This document shows, one piece after another, positions 17,130-26,062 of a stretch of 64,000 nt of DNA. Each line of letters starts with the position of its first letter. Position 1 is the first letter of the stretch. A program made the translations under genes and the position numbers. The stretch is taken from contig NZ_JBLWFI010000001.1 in NCBI RefSeq assembly GCF_048898065.1, positions 1-64,000 of the forward strand, given 5' to 3'. The notes beneath the pieces are model-generated. The model made no database searches and was not told where the DNA came from. It was given only the letters and a program-made list of their open reading frames with translations. Origin of the DNA: Tepidibacillus_B infernus. GTDB lineage: Bacteria; Bacillota; Bacilli; Tepidibacillales; Tepidibacillaceae.

Positions 17130-17657
17130 CTATCCTTTCAATCGTGGTGAAATTGATTTGTAATATTGTCCCTTTTCTACATATTCTCTTCGAATTCGTT
17201 CCATCTCTTTTATTTCTTCTTCCGTTAATGGTCTTATGATATTAACTGGATGTCCGAAGGCTAAGGTGTATGGAGGAATTTTTTTTCTAGGTGGAACGAG
17301 ACTTCCAGCACCAATCATTGCACCTTCACCAATGTCAGCCCCATCTAAAATAATGGATCCCATACCAATAAGGGCACCCTTTCTAATCGTTGCACTGTGG
17401 AGAAGAACACGGTGTCCTATTGTTACATTATCTTCAATGATGAGCGGCGTATTAGGGCTTTGATGAAGAACAGAGTGATCTTGGATATTAACACGATTAC
17501 CGATGATCGTAGGTGCTACATCTCCTCGGATCACTGTATGAAACCAAATACTAGATTCTTCACCGATCGTTACATCTCCGGTAACGACTACGGAATCTGC
17601 AATAAATGCGCTAGTTGCAATTAATGGACTTTTTCCTTTATAGTTGTATAGTATCAT
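17130..17657 (-). CDS. Gamma-carbonic-anhydrase-like hexapeptide-repeat protein (YtoA family)
   Basis: 175 aa left-handed beta-helix protein of the YrdA/CaiE/YtoA group. Hexapeptide repeats run from about residue 13 to 125. Metal-site histidines of the gamma-CA type are seen in IQDHSVLH and TIGHRVLLH. The C-terminal helix (TEEEIKEMERIRREYVEKGQYY) is typical. It could be a carbonic anhydrase or a metal-binding trimer without known activity. Monocistronic and convergent with doxX. Confidence 0.9.
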   Translation of the reverse strand: MILYNYKGKSPLIATSAFIADSVVVTGDVTIGEESSIWFHTVIRGDVAPTIIGNRVNIQDHSVLHQSPNTPLIIEDNVTIGHRVLLHSATIRKGALIGMGSIILDGADIGEGAMIGAGSLVPPRKKIPPYTLAFGHPVNIIRPLTEEEIKEMERIRREYVEKGQYYKSISPRLKG

Positions 17658-17777
17658 TGATTTATCACACCTTTTGAAATCATTATTCTTGGTTCAACGA
17701 AAGTCGATAGAAGTTTTTTTACAATAAGTGTAGCAAAAAATGATAAAGATATACAAATGAAAGTTGGTGAGGCTTGG

Positions 17778-19046
17778 ATGTACGATTGTATTGTGATCGG
17801 TGGTGGACCTTCAGGATTAATGGCTTCAATTGCAGCTGCTGAAAAGGGGGCCAAGGTTCTTCTTCTCGATAAGGGAAACAAGTTAGGTCGTAAATTAGGC
17901 ATATCTGGTGGTGGCCGCTGTAATGTAACTAATCGGATGCCTGTGAATGAGCTTATTCAACATATTCCGGGTAATGGGCGATTTCTACATAGTGCATTTT
18001 CAATGTTTAACAATGAAGATATTATTATCTTTTTTGAGAAACTGGGAATAACGCTGAAAGAAGAGGATCATGGGCGAATGTTTCCTGCTACTGATAAGGC
18101 TCAAACCGTGGTCAATGCTTTAGTCAATAGGGTAAAAGAGCTAGGGGTAGAGATTCGCACAAATGCTTCAGTTAAGACTGTTCATTATCATGATGGCCGT
18201 ACAACTGGAATTGAATTAAAAAATAGGGAAGTGATTCTAGCAAAAACAGTGATTATAGCAGTAGGTGGGAAATCTGTCCCCCAAACGGGTTCGACCGGTG
18301 ATGGGTATGCATGGGTAGAAAAAGCTGGGCACACCATTACAGAGCTGTATCCGACAGAAGTACCAATTACCTCAAGCGAATCATTTATCCAAGAAAAAGT
18401 ATTACAAGGCTTATCTTTACGAAATGTGGGCCTTTCTGTTTTAAATGAGAAGGGAAAGATTATCGTAACACATCAATTGGATATGATTTTTACCCATTTT
18501 GGAATTAGTGGGCCTGCAGCATTACGTTGTAGTCAATTTGTTGTAAAAGAATTGAAAAAGTCAAACGATCGTACTGTTACCATGATGATTGATCTTTTTC
18601 CTGATAAAAATGAAGAAGACGTCGTACAAGAGATCACATCAGTTCTGGAAAAGGAGCCAAAAAAGGCAATCAAAAACGCTCTGAAAGGCTATATTCCAGA
18701 ACGTTATTTGTTATTTTTACTAGGCCATATAGGTATTGAATCTGATATGATTTATGCTTATTTAGCAAAGGAAAAAATAAGATGGTTAGCTAAGACAATC
18801 AAAGGTTTTACCTTCAAAGTAAATGGTACTCTCTCGATTGAACAAGCCTTTGTTACCGGTGGTGGAGTATCCATCAAAGAGGTGGATCCAAAACGAATGG
18901 CCTCAAAAAAAATGAAAGGTCTTTATTTCTGTGGAGAGATTTTGGATGTACATGGGTATACAGGAGGATTCAACATTACAGCAGCTTTTGTAACAGGTCA
19001 TGTGGCTGGAAAAAGTGCGGCAGAAGAAGCGATTCAGCAACCATAG
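17778..19046 (+). CDS. NAD(P)/FAD-dependent oxidoreductase, HI0933/YtfP family
   Basis: 422 aa flavoprotein. The Rossmann dinucleotide motif GGGPSGLMASIAAAEKGAKV begins near residue 8. GISGGGRCNVTN near 40 is the signature of this family. The C-terminal GEILDVHGYTGGFNITAAF binds FAD. The physiological reaction is unknown. The ATG at 17778 follows the ggtgagg ribosome site; an in-frame ATG at 17757 would add seven unmatched residues. It is divergent from the YtoA-type gene, which shares the upstream region. Confidence 0.9.
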   Translation: MYDCIVIGGGPSGLMASIAAAEKGAKVLLLDKGNKLGRKLGISGGGRCNVTNRMPVNELIQHIPGNGRFLHSAFSMFNNEDIIIFFEKLGITLKEEDHGRMFPATDKAQTVVNALVNRVKELGVEIRTNASVKTVHYHDGRTTGIELKNREVILAKTVIIAVGGKSVPQTGSTGDGYAWVEKAGHTITELYPTEVPITSSESFIQEKVLQGLSLRNVGLSVLNEKGKIIVTHQLDMIFTHFGISGPAALRCSQFVVKELKKSNDRTVTMMIDLFPDKNEEDVVQEITSVLEKEPKKAIKNALKGYIPERYLLFLLGHIGIESDMIYAYLAKEKIRWLAKTIKGFTFKVNGTLSIEQAFVTGGGVSIKEVDPKRMASKKMKGLYFCGEILDVHGYTGGFNITAAFVTGHVAGKSAAEEAIQQP

Positions 19047-19095
19047 TTGAACGGTATTCTGTATATGTTTGCTTAAGCTCAAGTTGCTTGTAACA

Positions 19096-19848
19096 CTAAA
19101 TTTCCGCTTGTTCAGTTAAGATAAGTGGTCCTTTTTTTGTGATGGCAATGGTATGTTCATACTGTGCAGATAAACTTCCATCTACTGTTTTAGCCGTCCA
19201 TCCGTTAAGCTCCATTCTTGTTTGGTAAGAACCGATATTTATCATAGGCTCAATTGTAATGACCATTCCTTCTTTTAATCTAGTCCCTTTCCCAGGGGTT
19301 CCAAAATGAGGGACATAGGGAGTTTCGTGAATCGTTGGACCTAAACCATGCCCGGTAAAATCTCTAACCACTGAAAATCCCTTCGATTCTACAAAACTTT
19401 GAATCTCGTAACCAATATCTCCTAAGCGATTTCCAATCACTGCTTTTTGTATTCCTCGGTATAAAGCTTCTTTTGTCACTTCTAATAATTCCTTAGCTTC
19501 TTTGGAGATTTTCCCAACCGGGTAAGACCATGCCGAATCAGCAAGATACCCATTAAAATTAACCACCATATCAATAGTAACAATATCTCCCTCTTTTAAT
19601 GGGTTTGCATTAGGAAAACCATGACAAATTTCATCATTCACAGATGCACAAGTAGCAAAGGGATAACCTCGATATCCTTTTTGTTCTGGTGTAGCCCCAT
19701 GTTTTTTTAAATAATCCTCAACAAATAGGTCAATCTCTAAAGTAGTGATTCCTGGTTTGATCATTTTAGCAATTTCTTTATGACAAGAAGCTAATAGTTC
19801 CCCTGCTTTTTTCATCATACTGATTTCTTTTTCACTTTTGGTGTTCAC
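19096..19848 (-). CDS. map: Methionine aminopeptidase, type I
   Basis: 250 aa. Removes the initiator methionine. The five metal ligands are visible: the Asp of TIDMVV, the Asp of LADSAW, the His of FTGHGLG, the Glu of TIEPM and the Glu of QYEHT. Length and motifs fit the bacterial type Ia enzyme. It is not inside the ribosomal-protein operon, so it is probably a second, stand-alone copy as in B. subtilis (YflG type). The ribosome site ggaggttt precedes the ATG on the minus strand. Confidence 0.95.
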   Translation of the reverse strand: MNTKSEKEISMMKKAGELLASCHKEIAKMIKPGITTLEIDLFVEDYLKKHGATPEQKGYRGYPFATCASVNDEICHGFPNANPLKEGDIVTIDMVVNFNGYLADSAWSYPVGKISKEAKELLEVTKEALYRGIQKAVIGNRLGDIGYEIQSFVESKGFSVVRDFTGHGLGPTIHETPYVPHFGTPGKGTRLKEGMVITIEPMINIGSYQTRMELNGWTAKTVDGSLSAQYEHTIAITKKGPLILTEQAEI

Positions 19849-19997
19849 AGATAAACCTCCATTTCTAATTTTAAGGTCATATCACTATTTTATGCAGTAT
19901 CTACTTCTTTCTACATCATTTTTTGACTTTGTGAATGAATAAAAAGGCTAATGTCAAAACTAAAAAAATGGAGATTAAACATAAAGGAGTACAAGCA

Positions 19998-21104
19998 GTG
20001 AATATTAATCCTTATCAATTATTTACATTGATCGTCTTTTTTGAATCGAGTACCGCTATTGCTGTTGGTACCGGTTCTGGTGCGAAGCAGGCAGCTTGGA
20101 TAGCCATTCTGATAGGAATGTTTGCTGGTATACCATTATTTTTACTTTACCATTATCTATATCAAAAATTTCCTGAAAAACCTTTGATTAGTTATTCGCA
20201 AATGATTCTAGGTAAATATTTAGGCTGGCTCATTGGAATCATATACGTTCTATATTTTATTTATATTGCTTCAAGAGACTTAAGGGATTTTGGTAGCTTA
20301 GTTGGGGTTACCTTACTAGGTAATACCCCTTTATTGATTGTAAATATGTTTATGATTGTATCTGTAGCTTATGCGATAGGAAAGGGAATAGAAGAATTAG
20401 GAAGACTAGCTGAATTTTTCTTTATTCCAACCATTATTCTTTCAACAGTCTTTATCACTGCGTTTCTTTATTTCTCTAAAGTGATTGAATGGAATCGATT
20501 ATTGCCATTTTTAGGAGATGGGTGGAAATCGGTTCTCACAACAGCATTTCCCTTAACATTTACCTTTCCCTTTGGAGAAATGATCGTATTTACGATGATC
20601 CTGCCTAATCTCAGCCAAAAGAAAATGGCATTAAAAACAGGATTGGCAGGAATGGTTTTTAGTGGCCTTCTGATAAGCAGTGTACTTGTTCTAGAAATTA
20701 TGGTTCTTGGAACCTATGAAATTCAAAACTCTCTATTTCCACTCATCCAAACTGTTGGATTAATACATATTGATTTTTTAACTCGCTTAGATGCGATTGC
20801 GGTTATCATATTATTATTCGGCGTTTTTTTTAAAGTTTCGGTTTTTTATTATGCAGCTCTTCTTGGAACAGCAGATTTGTTTAAAATAAAAAACAAGAAT
20901 CAACTGCTTATTCCAATTGGTTTTATCATTCTTCTTTCTTCAATCCTAATAGCAAGTAATATTTCGGAACACCTAGAAGAAGGTCTAAAAATTGTTCCCT
21001 ATTATCTTCATCTTCCTCTTCAAGTAGGGATTCCTTTTCTTCTATTCGTTGTGACTTTGATTCGAAATCGTTTGAAAACGAAACATCGAATGAAGAATGG
21101 TTAA
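19998..21104 (+). CDS. Spore germination permease, GerAB/GerB type (orphan)
   Basis: 368 aa integral membrane protein of the APC superfamily, about ten hydrophobic segments. It is the B-subunit type that binds germinants in spore receptors. The N-terminus NINPYQLFTLIVFFESSTAIAVG matches the family after the GTG at 19998, which sits 8 nt behind an aaaggag site. An upstream in-frame ATG at 19935 would add a lysine-rich leader not found in relatives. No A or C subunit genes adjoin it. It overlaps a small membrane-protein gene tail to tail. Confidence 0.88.
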   Translation: MNINPYQLFTLIVFFESSTAIAVGTGSGAKQAAWIAILIGMFAGIPLFLLYHYLYQKFPEKPLISYSQMILGKYLGWLIGIIYVLYFIYIASRDLRDFGSLVGVTLLGNTPLLIVNMFMIVSVAYAIGKGIEELGRLAEFFFIPTIILSTVFITAFLYFSKVIEWNRLLPFLGDGWKSVLTTAFPLTFTFPFGEMIVFTMILPNLSQKKMALKTGLAGMVFSGLLISSVLVLEIMVLGTYEIQNSLFPLIQTVGLIHIDFLTRLDAIAVIILLFGVFFKVSVFYYAALLGTADLFKIKNKNQLLIPIGFIILLSSILIASNISEHLEEGLKIVPYYLHLPLQVGIPFLLFVVTLIRNRLKTKHRMKNG

Positions 21105-21278
21105 TAAAAACAGGATAATTAGAACAATTAATTCACTTAGATTCATGTGTAAAATAGCCTCGACCATTTGATTGGTAGCCTTTTTCAGTGGTATTCCCAT
21201 TAATATATCCATCAAGATATCGATGCTTAAAGATGAAATAAGCAAGAGCAAAAAGATTCCTAAACCTTTCACTTTCAT
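21042..21278 (-). CDS. Small two-helix membrane protein, possible germinant-receptor D-type subunit
   Basis: 78 aa on the minus strand. The ATG at 21278 is preceded by a GAGG ribosome site, and the 3' end overlaps the last 63 nt of the permease gene tail to tail. Two strongly hydrophobic helices lie at about residues 5-28 and 45-66. Size and topology match the small D subunits that accompany germinant receptors, but sequence similarity is weak. It also fills an otherwise empty gap, which supports it modestly. It could still be a chance frame in AT-rich DNA. Confidence 0.45.
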   Translation of the reverse strand: MKVKGLGIFLLLLISSLSIDILMDILMGIPLKKATNQMVEAILHMNLSELIVLIILFLLTILHSMFRFQTISNQSHNE

Positions 21279-21410
21279 TTTTTTCCTCTTTTCTATGTGA
21301 TGGTTTTATTTTTCCCTTTATTGATGGAAATATTAAAACAAGCCATTTTTGTTGCATTTTTCGTTTAGCAATTAGGTAGATGAGTGACATTTCAGATGGT
21401 AAAAAATTTC

Positions 21411-21460
21411 TCCCCAAAAGTAATAGGAATTTGTTACGAAGTAAGACGTTACTTTTGTGG
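21411..21460. repeat. CCCACAAAAGT-family palindromic repeat (copy 2)
   Basis: Left arm CCCCAAAAGTAA and right arm TTACTTTTGTGGG around a loop containing 'ttacgaagtaagacg', which resembles the loop of copy 1 at 4945-4995. Confidence 0.5.
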
Positions 21461-21533
21461 GTTTTGCTAACACCTTTTAGGCGAATGCAGAATACGATGA
21501 GGAGAGGGAATAAAAAAGAAGGAGGGAAAAAGA

Positions 21534-22817
21534 TTGCAGATCCATGTTGTTCGTAGAGGTCAAACATTATTTGGAATTGCTCAAGCATTTAATACGACTG
21601 CTCAAGCGATTACTGTGGCCAATGAAATACCCGATCCTAACCGATTAGTCGTAGGGCAAGCATTGGTTATTCCAATTGTTGGAAGATACCATTGGGTTCA
21701 ACCTGGCGAATCTTTGTATAGTATTGGACGACGTTATAATATTAGTCCTAGTGAGCTGGCAAGAGTTAATCGGATATCACTAACAACAATACTTCCTATT
21801 GGTTTTAGGTTATATATTCCCCCAAGACCAAAACCTACGATTGAAGTCAATGCTTACCTTGAACCAAGGGAACGAATTACACCTGCCCAAAGACAAGAAG
21901 TAAGAAGGGTAGGGAGGTACTTAACTTATTTAGCACCATTTAGTTTTAGGGCAAATCGAGACGGTTCATTGACTCCGCCTCCACTCGATGATATTCCTAA
22001 CATTGCCCGCTCTTTAGGGATTACGAATATGTTAGTTGTTACAAATCAAGAAGCAGGACAATTTAGCAAGGAGCTAGCACATATTTTATTTACGAATGAG
22101 AGCATATCTAATCGTTTCCTTAGTAATATTATCAATACTGCTAATCGTTTAGGTTTCAGGGATATCCATTTCGATTTTGAATTTATTGATCCGAACGATC
22201 GAGAGGCATACAACCAGTTTTTAAGAAGAGCTCAAAGCAGACTAAAACCAGCTGGCTTTTTATTATCTACGGCGTTAGCCCCAAAAACAAGTGCGGCACA
22301 AATAGGTGCTTGGTATACTGCACACGATTATAGAGCTCATGGTCAAATCGTTGATTTTTCCGTTCCCATGACGTATGAATGGGGATATACTTATAGTACA
22401 CCACAGGCAGTTAGCCCTATTGGACCAGTTCGTCAAGTGATCCAATATGCTTTAACAGAAATGCCTGCCAAAAAGATTATGTTAGGGCAGAACTTATATG
22501 GTTATGATTGGCGAGCCCCCTTTAGGTATGGTGGAGAAGCAGCAAGAGCATTAAGCCCTCAGCAAGCGATTGAATTGGCTAAGAGGGAAAATGTAGCGAT
22601 ACAATATGATACCCGTGCCCAAGCCCCATTTTTTAAATATGTTGATGATCAAGGACGAGAACATGAAGTATGGTTTGAGGATGCAAGGAGTATTCAAGCT
22701 AAATTTGACTTAATCAAACAATTAGGGCTAAGAGGAATTAGTTATTGGAAATTGGGACTTTCCTTCCCGCAAAATTGGCTGCTTCTAGAGGATAATTTCA
22801 ATATCACCAAAAGATAA
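21534..22817 (+). CDS. yaaH: Spore cortex-lytic N-acetylglucosaminidase, SleL/YaaH family
   Basis: 427 aa, the same length as B. subtilis YaaH. Two LysM peptidoglycan-binding repeats (about residues 1-47 and 49-95) are followed by a glycoside hydrolase family 18 domain. Its catalytic DxxDxDxE-type strand reads DIHFDFEF near residue 220. It hydrolyses cortex peptidoglycan during germination. It starts with TTG behind an aaggaggg site, as is common in this family. No signal peptide, which is usual because LysM domains target these proteins to the spore. Confidence 0.95.
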   Translation: MQIHVVRRGQTLFGIAQAFNTTAQAITVANEIPDPNRLVVGQALVIPIVGRYHWVQPGESLYSIGRRYNISPSELARVNRISLTTILPIGFRLYIPPRPKPTIEVNAYLEPRERITPAQRQEVRRVGRYLTYLAPFSFRANRDGSLTPPPLDDIPNIARSLGITNMLVVTNQEAGQFSKELAHILFTNESISNRFLSNIINTANRLGFRDIHFDFEFIDPNDREAYNQFLRRAQSRLKPAGFLLSTALAPKTSAAQIGAWYTAHDYRAHGQIVDFSVPMTYEWGYTYSTPQAVSPIGPVRQVIQYALTEMPAKKIMLGQNLYGYDWRAPFRYGGEAARALSPQQAIELAKRENVAIQYDTRAQAPFFKYVDDQGREHEVWFEDARSIQAKFDLIKQLGLRGISYWKLGLSFPQNWLLLEDNFNITKR

Positions 22818-22881
22818 TCATTACCTTATTTCTTCAGTGAATCCTGAAGCTATAAAAACTTTCTTCCATTTGTCATTTAAG

Positions 22882-23038
22882 GGTTTGTATATTCCATAAG
22901 CTGCGACATAGCGTGACTAGCAGCTTTAGCTGTGTAGCACGACTTGTACACTTTGTGTGCCTTCAGAAGTGCCCTTCTCTCCGTAATCTTTATTCATAGA
23001 AGGGCACGGATGACGGAGCGCGATGGAATATACAAACC
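22882..23038. repeat. Complete dispersed element with 15-bp terminal inverted repeats (157 bp)
   Basis: Ends are GGTTTGTATATTCCA (22882-22896) and its exact reverse complement TGGAATATACAAACC (23024-23038). An inner perfect inverted repeat, GTGCCCTTCT/AGAAGGGCAC, lies at 22969-22978/22998-23007. No reading frame is evident inside. Shorter copies occur at 9499, 16190, 35277 and 44490. It looks like a miniature inverted-repeat element or a structured intergenic repeat. Confidence 0.8.
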
Positions 23039-23116
23039 TTTTCTTATACTATTATGGGCTATATATTGAACAAATGGTGAACAAACATGATCCATCAAAA
23101 ATAAAAAGAAAACGAG

Positions 23117-23130
23117 TGTAAACGGTTTAA
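23117..23130 (+). promoter_or_regulatory. Possible cre (CcpA) site upstream of adhE
   Basis: TGTAAACGGTTTAA matches TGWAANCGNTNWCA at 13 of 14 positions. It is 80-95 nt upstream of the Rex/Fnr palindrome, in a region with no gene. Confidence 0.4.
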
Positions 23131-23211
23131 ATAGAAGATAAATTGCTCTAATTTCGTTAAATCAACTTTGTGTATAGAGTTAATACATATTAAGATAAAA
23201 ACAACAATAAC

Positions 23212-23229
23212 ATGTGAAATATTTCACAA
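23212..23229. promoter_or_regulatory. Rex/Fnr-type operator of the adhE-pflBA operon
   Basis: ATGTGAAATATTTCACAA matches the Rex consensus TTGTGAA-W4-TTCACAA at 17 of 18 positions and contains the Fnr palindrome TGTGA-N6-TCACA. A TATAAA -10 candidate (23252-23257) would put the centre of the box near -41 to -43, the class II Fnr activation position. Rex at the same site would repress when NADH is low. Confidence 0.7.
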
Positions 23230-23361
23230 TAAAACAGAATAATTAAACCTATATAAATTTGAAGGCGCCATTTATAGTTGATAAGTTGTTGTTATAAGTA
23301 GGTTTATTTAATATTTTAGAAACAAATGAACATTTTAATTCTTTTGCTTGTTACAATTTAT

Positions 23362-23377
23362 TGTGTATTTATTCACA
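23362..23377. promoter_or_regulatory. Second Rex/Fnr-like box just before the adhE ribosome site
   Basis: TGTGTATTTATTCACA deviates from TGTGA-N6-TCACA at one position. It ends 9 nt before the adhE ribosome site, well downstream of the proposed promoter, where a bound repressor could block elongation. Confidence 0.45.
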
Positions 23378-23398
23378 TTAAAAATGGAGGAGAGCATA

Positions 23399-26038
23399 AT
23401 GGAAAAAGTGCTTGAGAAAGCAAATCATCAAAATGAAAAGATGCAAGATGAAGGGAAAGAGATGGTTCAGACTACAATTGATGAATTAGTAAAAAACGCT
23501 AAAATTGCTTTACAAGAAATGATGAAATTGAATCAAGAACAAATTGATGAGATTGTAAAGCAAATGGCTTTAGCTGGATTAGATCAACATATGCCACTTG
23601 CTAAAATGGCAGTTGAGGAAACTAGAAGAGGAATTTATGAAGATAAGATCATTAAAAATCTGTTCGCTACAGAATACATCTACCACAGTATCAAGTATGA
23701 CAAGACGGTAGGGATCATCGAAGAAAATGAACTAGAAGGCTACTTTAAAGTAGCAGAACCAGTGGGTGTTATCGCAGGGGTTACACCGGTAACCAATCCA
23801 ACATCTACAACGATGTTTAAAGCAATTATCTCTTTGAAAACAAGAAATCCAATTATCTTTGCTTTTCATCCCTCTGCACAGAAATGTAGCGTAGCAGCTG
23901 CAACAGTTGTTCGGGATGCAGCAGTAAAAGCTGGTGCTCCAAAAGATTGTATTCAATGGATCGAAACGCCTTCGATTGAAGCAACACAATTATTAATGAA
24001 TCATCCAGGCGTTGCGCTTGTATTAGCAACAGGTGGTTCAGGGATGGTCAAATCTGCTTATAGTACAGGAAAACCTGCATTAGGTGTGGGACCAGGTAAT
24101 GTACCCTGTTATATAGAAAAAACAGCCAATATTAAACAAGCGGTAACCGATTTAATTCTTTCCAAGACCTTTGATAATGGAATGATTTGTGCTTCTGAAC
24201 AAGCAGTTATTGTAGATCAGGAAATAGCAAAAACGGTTAAACAATATATGATGGAAAATCATTGCTACTTCTTAAACAAAGAAGAAATAAAAAAACTTGA
24301 GAAACTTGTAATCAATCCAACCACTTGTGCAGTAAATGCATCGATTGTTGGTCAATCACCTATAAACATTGCAGAGCAAGCAGGCATTCAAGTACCAAAA
24401 GAAACCAAGATGTTAGTTGTTCCGCTAGAGGGAGTAGGAGAAGAATACCCCCTTTCTCGAGAAAAGCTTAGCCCAATTCTTGCTTACTATGAAGTAAAAA
24501 ATGTGGATGAAGGAATTAAGCGAGCTGAAGAAATGGTCTTGTTTGGCGGGATGGGTCACTCTGCTGTGATTCATAGTCAAAATGATGAAGTGATTCAAGC
24601 ATTTGCTAGTCGAATTAAAACAGGCCGACTCATTGTTAACGCACCATCAACTCATGGAGCGATTGGGGATATCTATAATGTCAATATTCCATCCTTAACC
24701 TTAGGGTGTGGCACTTATGGATCGAATTCAACAACAGATAATGTATCCTCTGTCAATTTAATTAATGTTAAAAAGGTAGCTAGGAGAAAAGTAAATATGC
24801 AATGGTTCAAAATTCCATCCAAAATCTACTTTGAAAGTGGTTCTGTTCAATATCTAGTAAAAATGCCTGAGATTTCTCGAGCATTAATCGTAACTGACCC
24901 CATGATGGTGAAATTAGGTTATGTGGATCGGGTCTTATATTATCTAAGAAAACGACAAAATTACGTGCATAGCGAAATCTTCTCTGAAGTAGAGCCAGAT
25001 CCATCTGTAGAAACCGTCTTAAAAGGAGCCGAATTGATGCGTCAATTCCAACCAGACGTGATTATTGCTCTAGGTGGTGGCTCAGCAATGGACGCAGCAA
25101 AAGGCATGTGGCTATTCTATGAATATCCTGGAGAAAAATTCGAGCATATGAAACAAAAGTTTATGGATATTCGAAAAAGAGTTTATAAGTTCCCTAAACT
25201 TGGTGAAAAAGCAAAATTGGTTGCTATTCCAACAACATCAGGTACAGGTTCAGAAGTAACTAGTTTTGCGGTGATCTCAGATAAGAAAAATAATATTAAA
25301 TACCCACTTGCAGATTATGAATTAACACCAGATGTTGCGATTATTGATCCAGATTTTGTGATGACAGTACCAAAGAGTGTAACAGCCGATACTGGTATGG
25401 ACGTACTCACTCATGCGATTGAAGCATATGTCTCGGTGATGGCGAATGATTATACGGATGCACTTGCAATGAAAGCAATCCAATTAGTCTTTGAATATTT
25501 ACCAAAAGCCTACCACAATCCCAATGATAAAGTGGCCAGAGAAAAAATGCATAATGCTTCTTGTATCGCGGGTATGGCGTTTGCTAACGCATTCCTTGGT
25601 ATCAATCATAGCTTAGCTCACAAATTAGGTGGAGAATTCCATATTGCGCATGGTAAGGCAAATTCAATTCTTCTTCCCTATGTGATTCGCTATAACGCAA
25701 CAAAGCCAACTAAATTTGTCTCATTTCCTAAATACGATCACTTTATTGCCAATGAAAGATATGCTAAAATTGCTAGAATGCTAGGATTAAAAGCGAGAAC
25801 AACAGAAGAAGGAGTGCAAAGTTTAATTGAAGCCATTATTCAGTTAGCAAAAGAATTAAATATGCCACTCACCATTAAAGAAGCAGGAATCGATGAGAAA
25901 ACATTCGAAGCGAAAGTGGAAGAGTTAGCAGAAAAAGCGTTTGAAGATCAATGTACAACAGCAAATCCAAGATATCCACTTGTAAGTGAACTAGCAACGA
26001 TTTACCGAGAGGCTTTTCAAGGAAAAGGAATTGTATAA
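23399..26038 (+). CDS. adhE: Bifunctional acetaldehyde-CoA/alcohol dehydrogenase AdhE
   Basis: 879 aa. It converts acetyl-CoA to ethanol through acetaldehyde, reoxidising two NADH in anaerobic fermentation. The N-terminal aldehyde dehydrogenase half has its catalytic Cys264 (MICASEQA). The C-terminal iron alcohol dehydrogenase half carries GGGSAMDAAK, GTGSEVT and the iron-binding histidines of DVLTHAIEAY, HSLAHKLGG and IAHGKAN. ATG 23399 lies 6 nt after ggaggag; an upstream TTG at 23348 would read through the operator. First gene of adhE-pflB-pflA. Confidence 0.97.
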   Translation: MEKVLEKANHQNEKMQDEGKEMVQTTIDELVKNAKIALQEMMKLNQEQIDEIVKQMALAGLDQHMPLAKMAVEETRRGIYEDKIIKNLFATEYIYHSIKYDKTVGIIEENELEGYFKVAEPVGVIAGVTPVTNPTSTTMFKAIISLKTRNPIIFAFHPSAQKCSVAAATVVRDAAVKAGAPKDCIQWIETPSIEATQLLMNHPGVALVLATGGSGMVKSAYSTGKPALGVGPGNVPCYIEKTANIKQAVTDLILSKTFDNGMICASEQAVIVDQEIAKTVKQYMMENHCYFLNKEEIKKLEKLVINPTTCAVNASIVGQSPINIAEQAGIQVPKETKMLVVPLEGVGEEYPLSREKLSPILAYYEVKNVDEGIKRAEEMVLFGGMGHSAVIHSQNDEVIQAFASRIKTGRLIVNAPSTHGAIGDIYNVNIPSLTLGCGTYGSNSTTDNVSSVNLINVKKVARRKVNMQWFKIPSKIYFESGSVQYLVKMPEISRALIVTDPMMVKLGYVDRVLYYLRKRQNYVHSEIFSEVEPDPSVETVLKGAELMRQFQPDVIIALGGGSAMDAAKGMWLFYEYPGEKFEHMKQKFMDIRKRVYKFPKLGEKAKLVAIPTTSGTGSEVTSFAVISDKKNNIKYPLADYELTPDVAIIDPDFVMTVPKSVTADTGMDVLTHAIEAYVSVMANDYTDALAMKAIQLVFEYLPKAYHNPNDKVAREKMHNASCIAGMAFANAFLGINHSLAHKLGGEFHIAHGKANSILLPYVIRYNATKPTKFVSFPKYDHFIANERYAKIARMLGLKARTTEEGVQSLIEAIIQLAKELNMPLTIKEAGIDEKTFEAKVEELAEKAFEDQCTTANPRYPLVSELATIYREAFQGKGIV

Positions 26039-26062
26039 GATTTTAAAAGGGGCTGAATACTA

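Noticed and set aside
21133..21588. 151-codon minus-strand frame near the SleL gene
   Set aside because: It overlaps the start of the SleL/YaaH gene and crosses a palindromic repeat; composition is unlike a protein.
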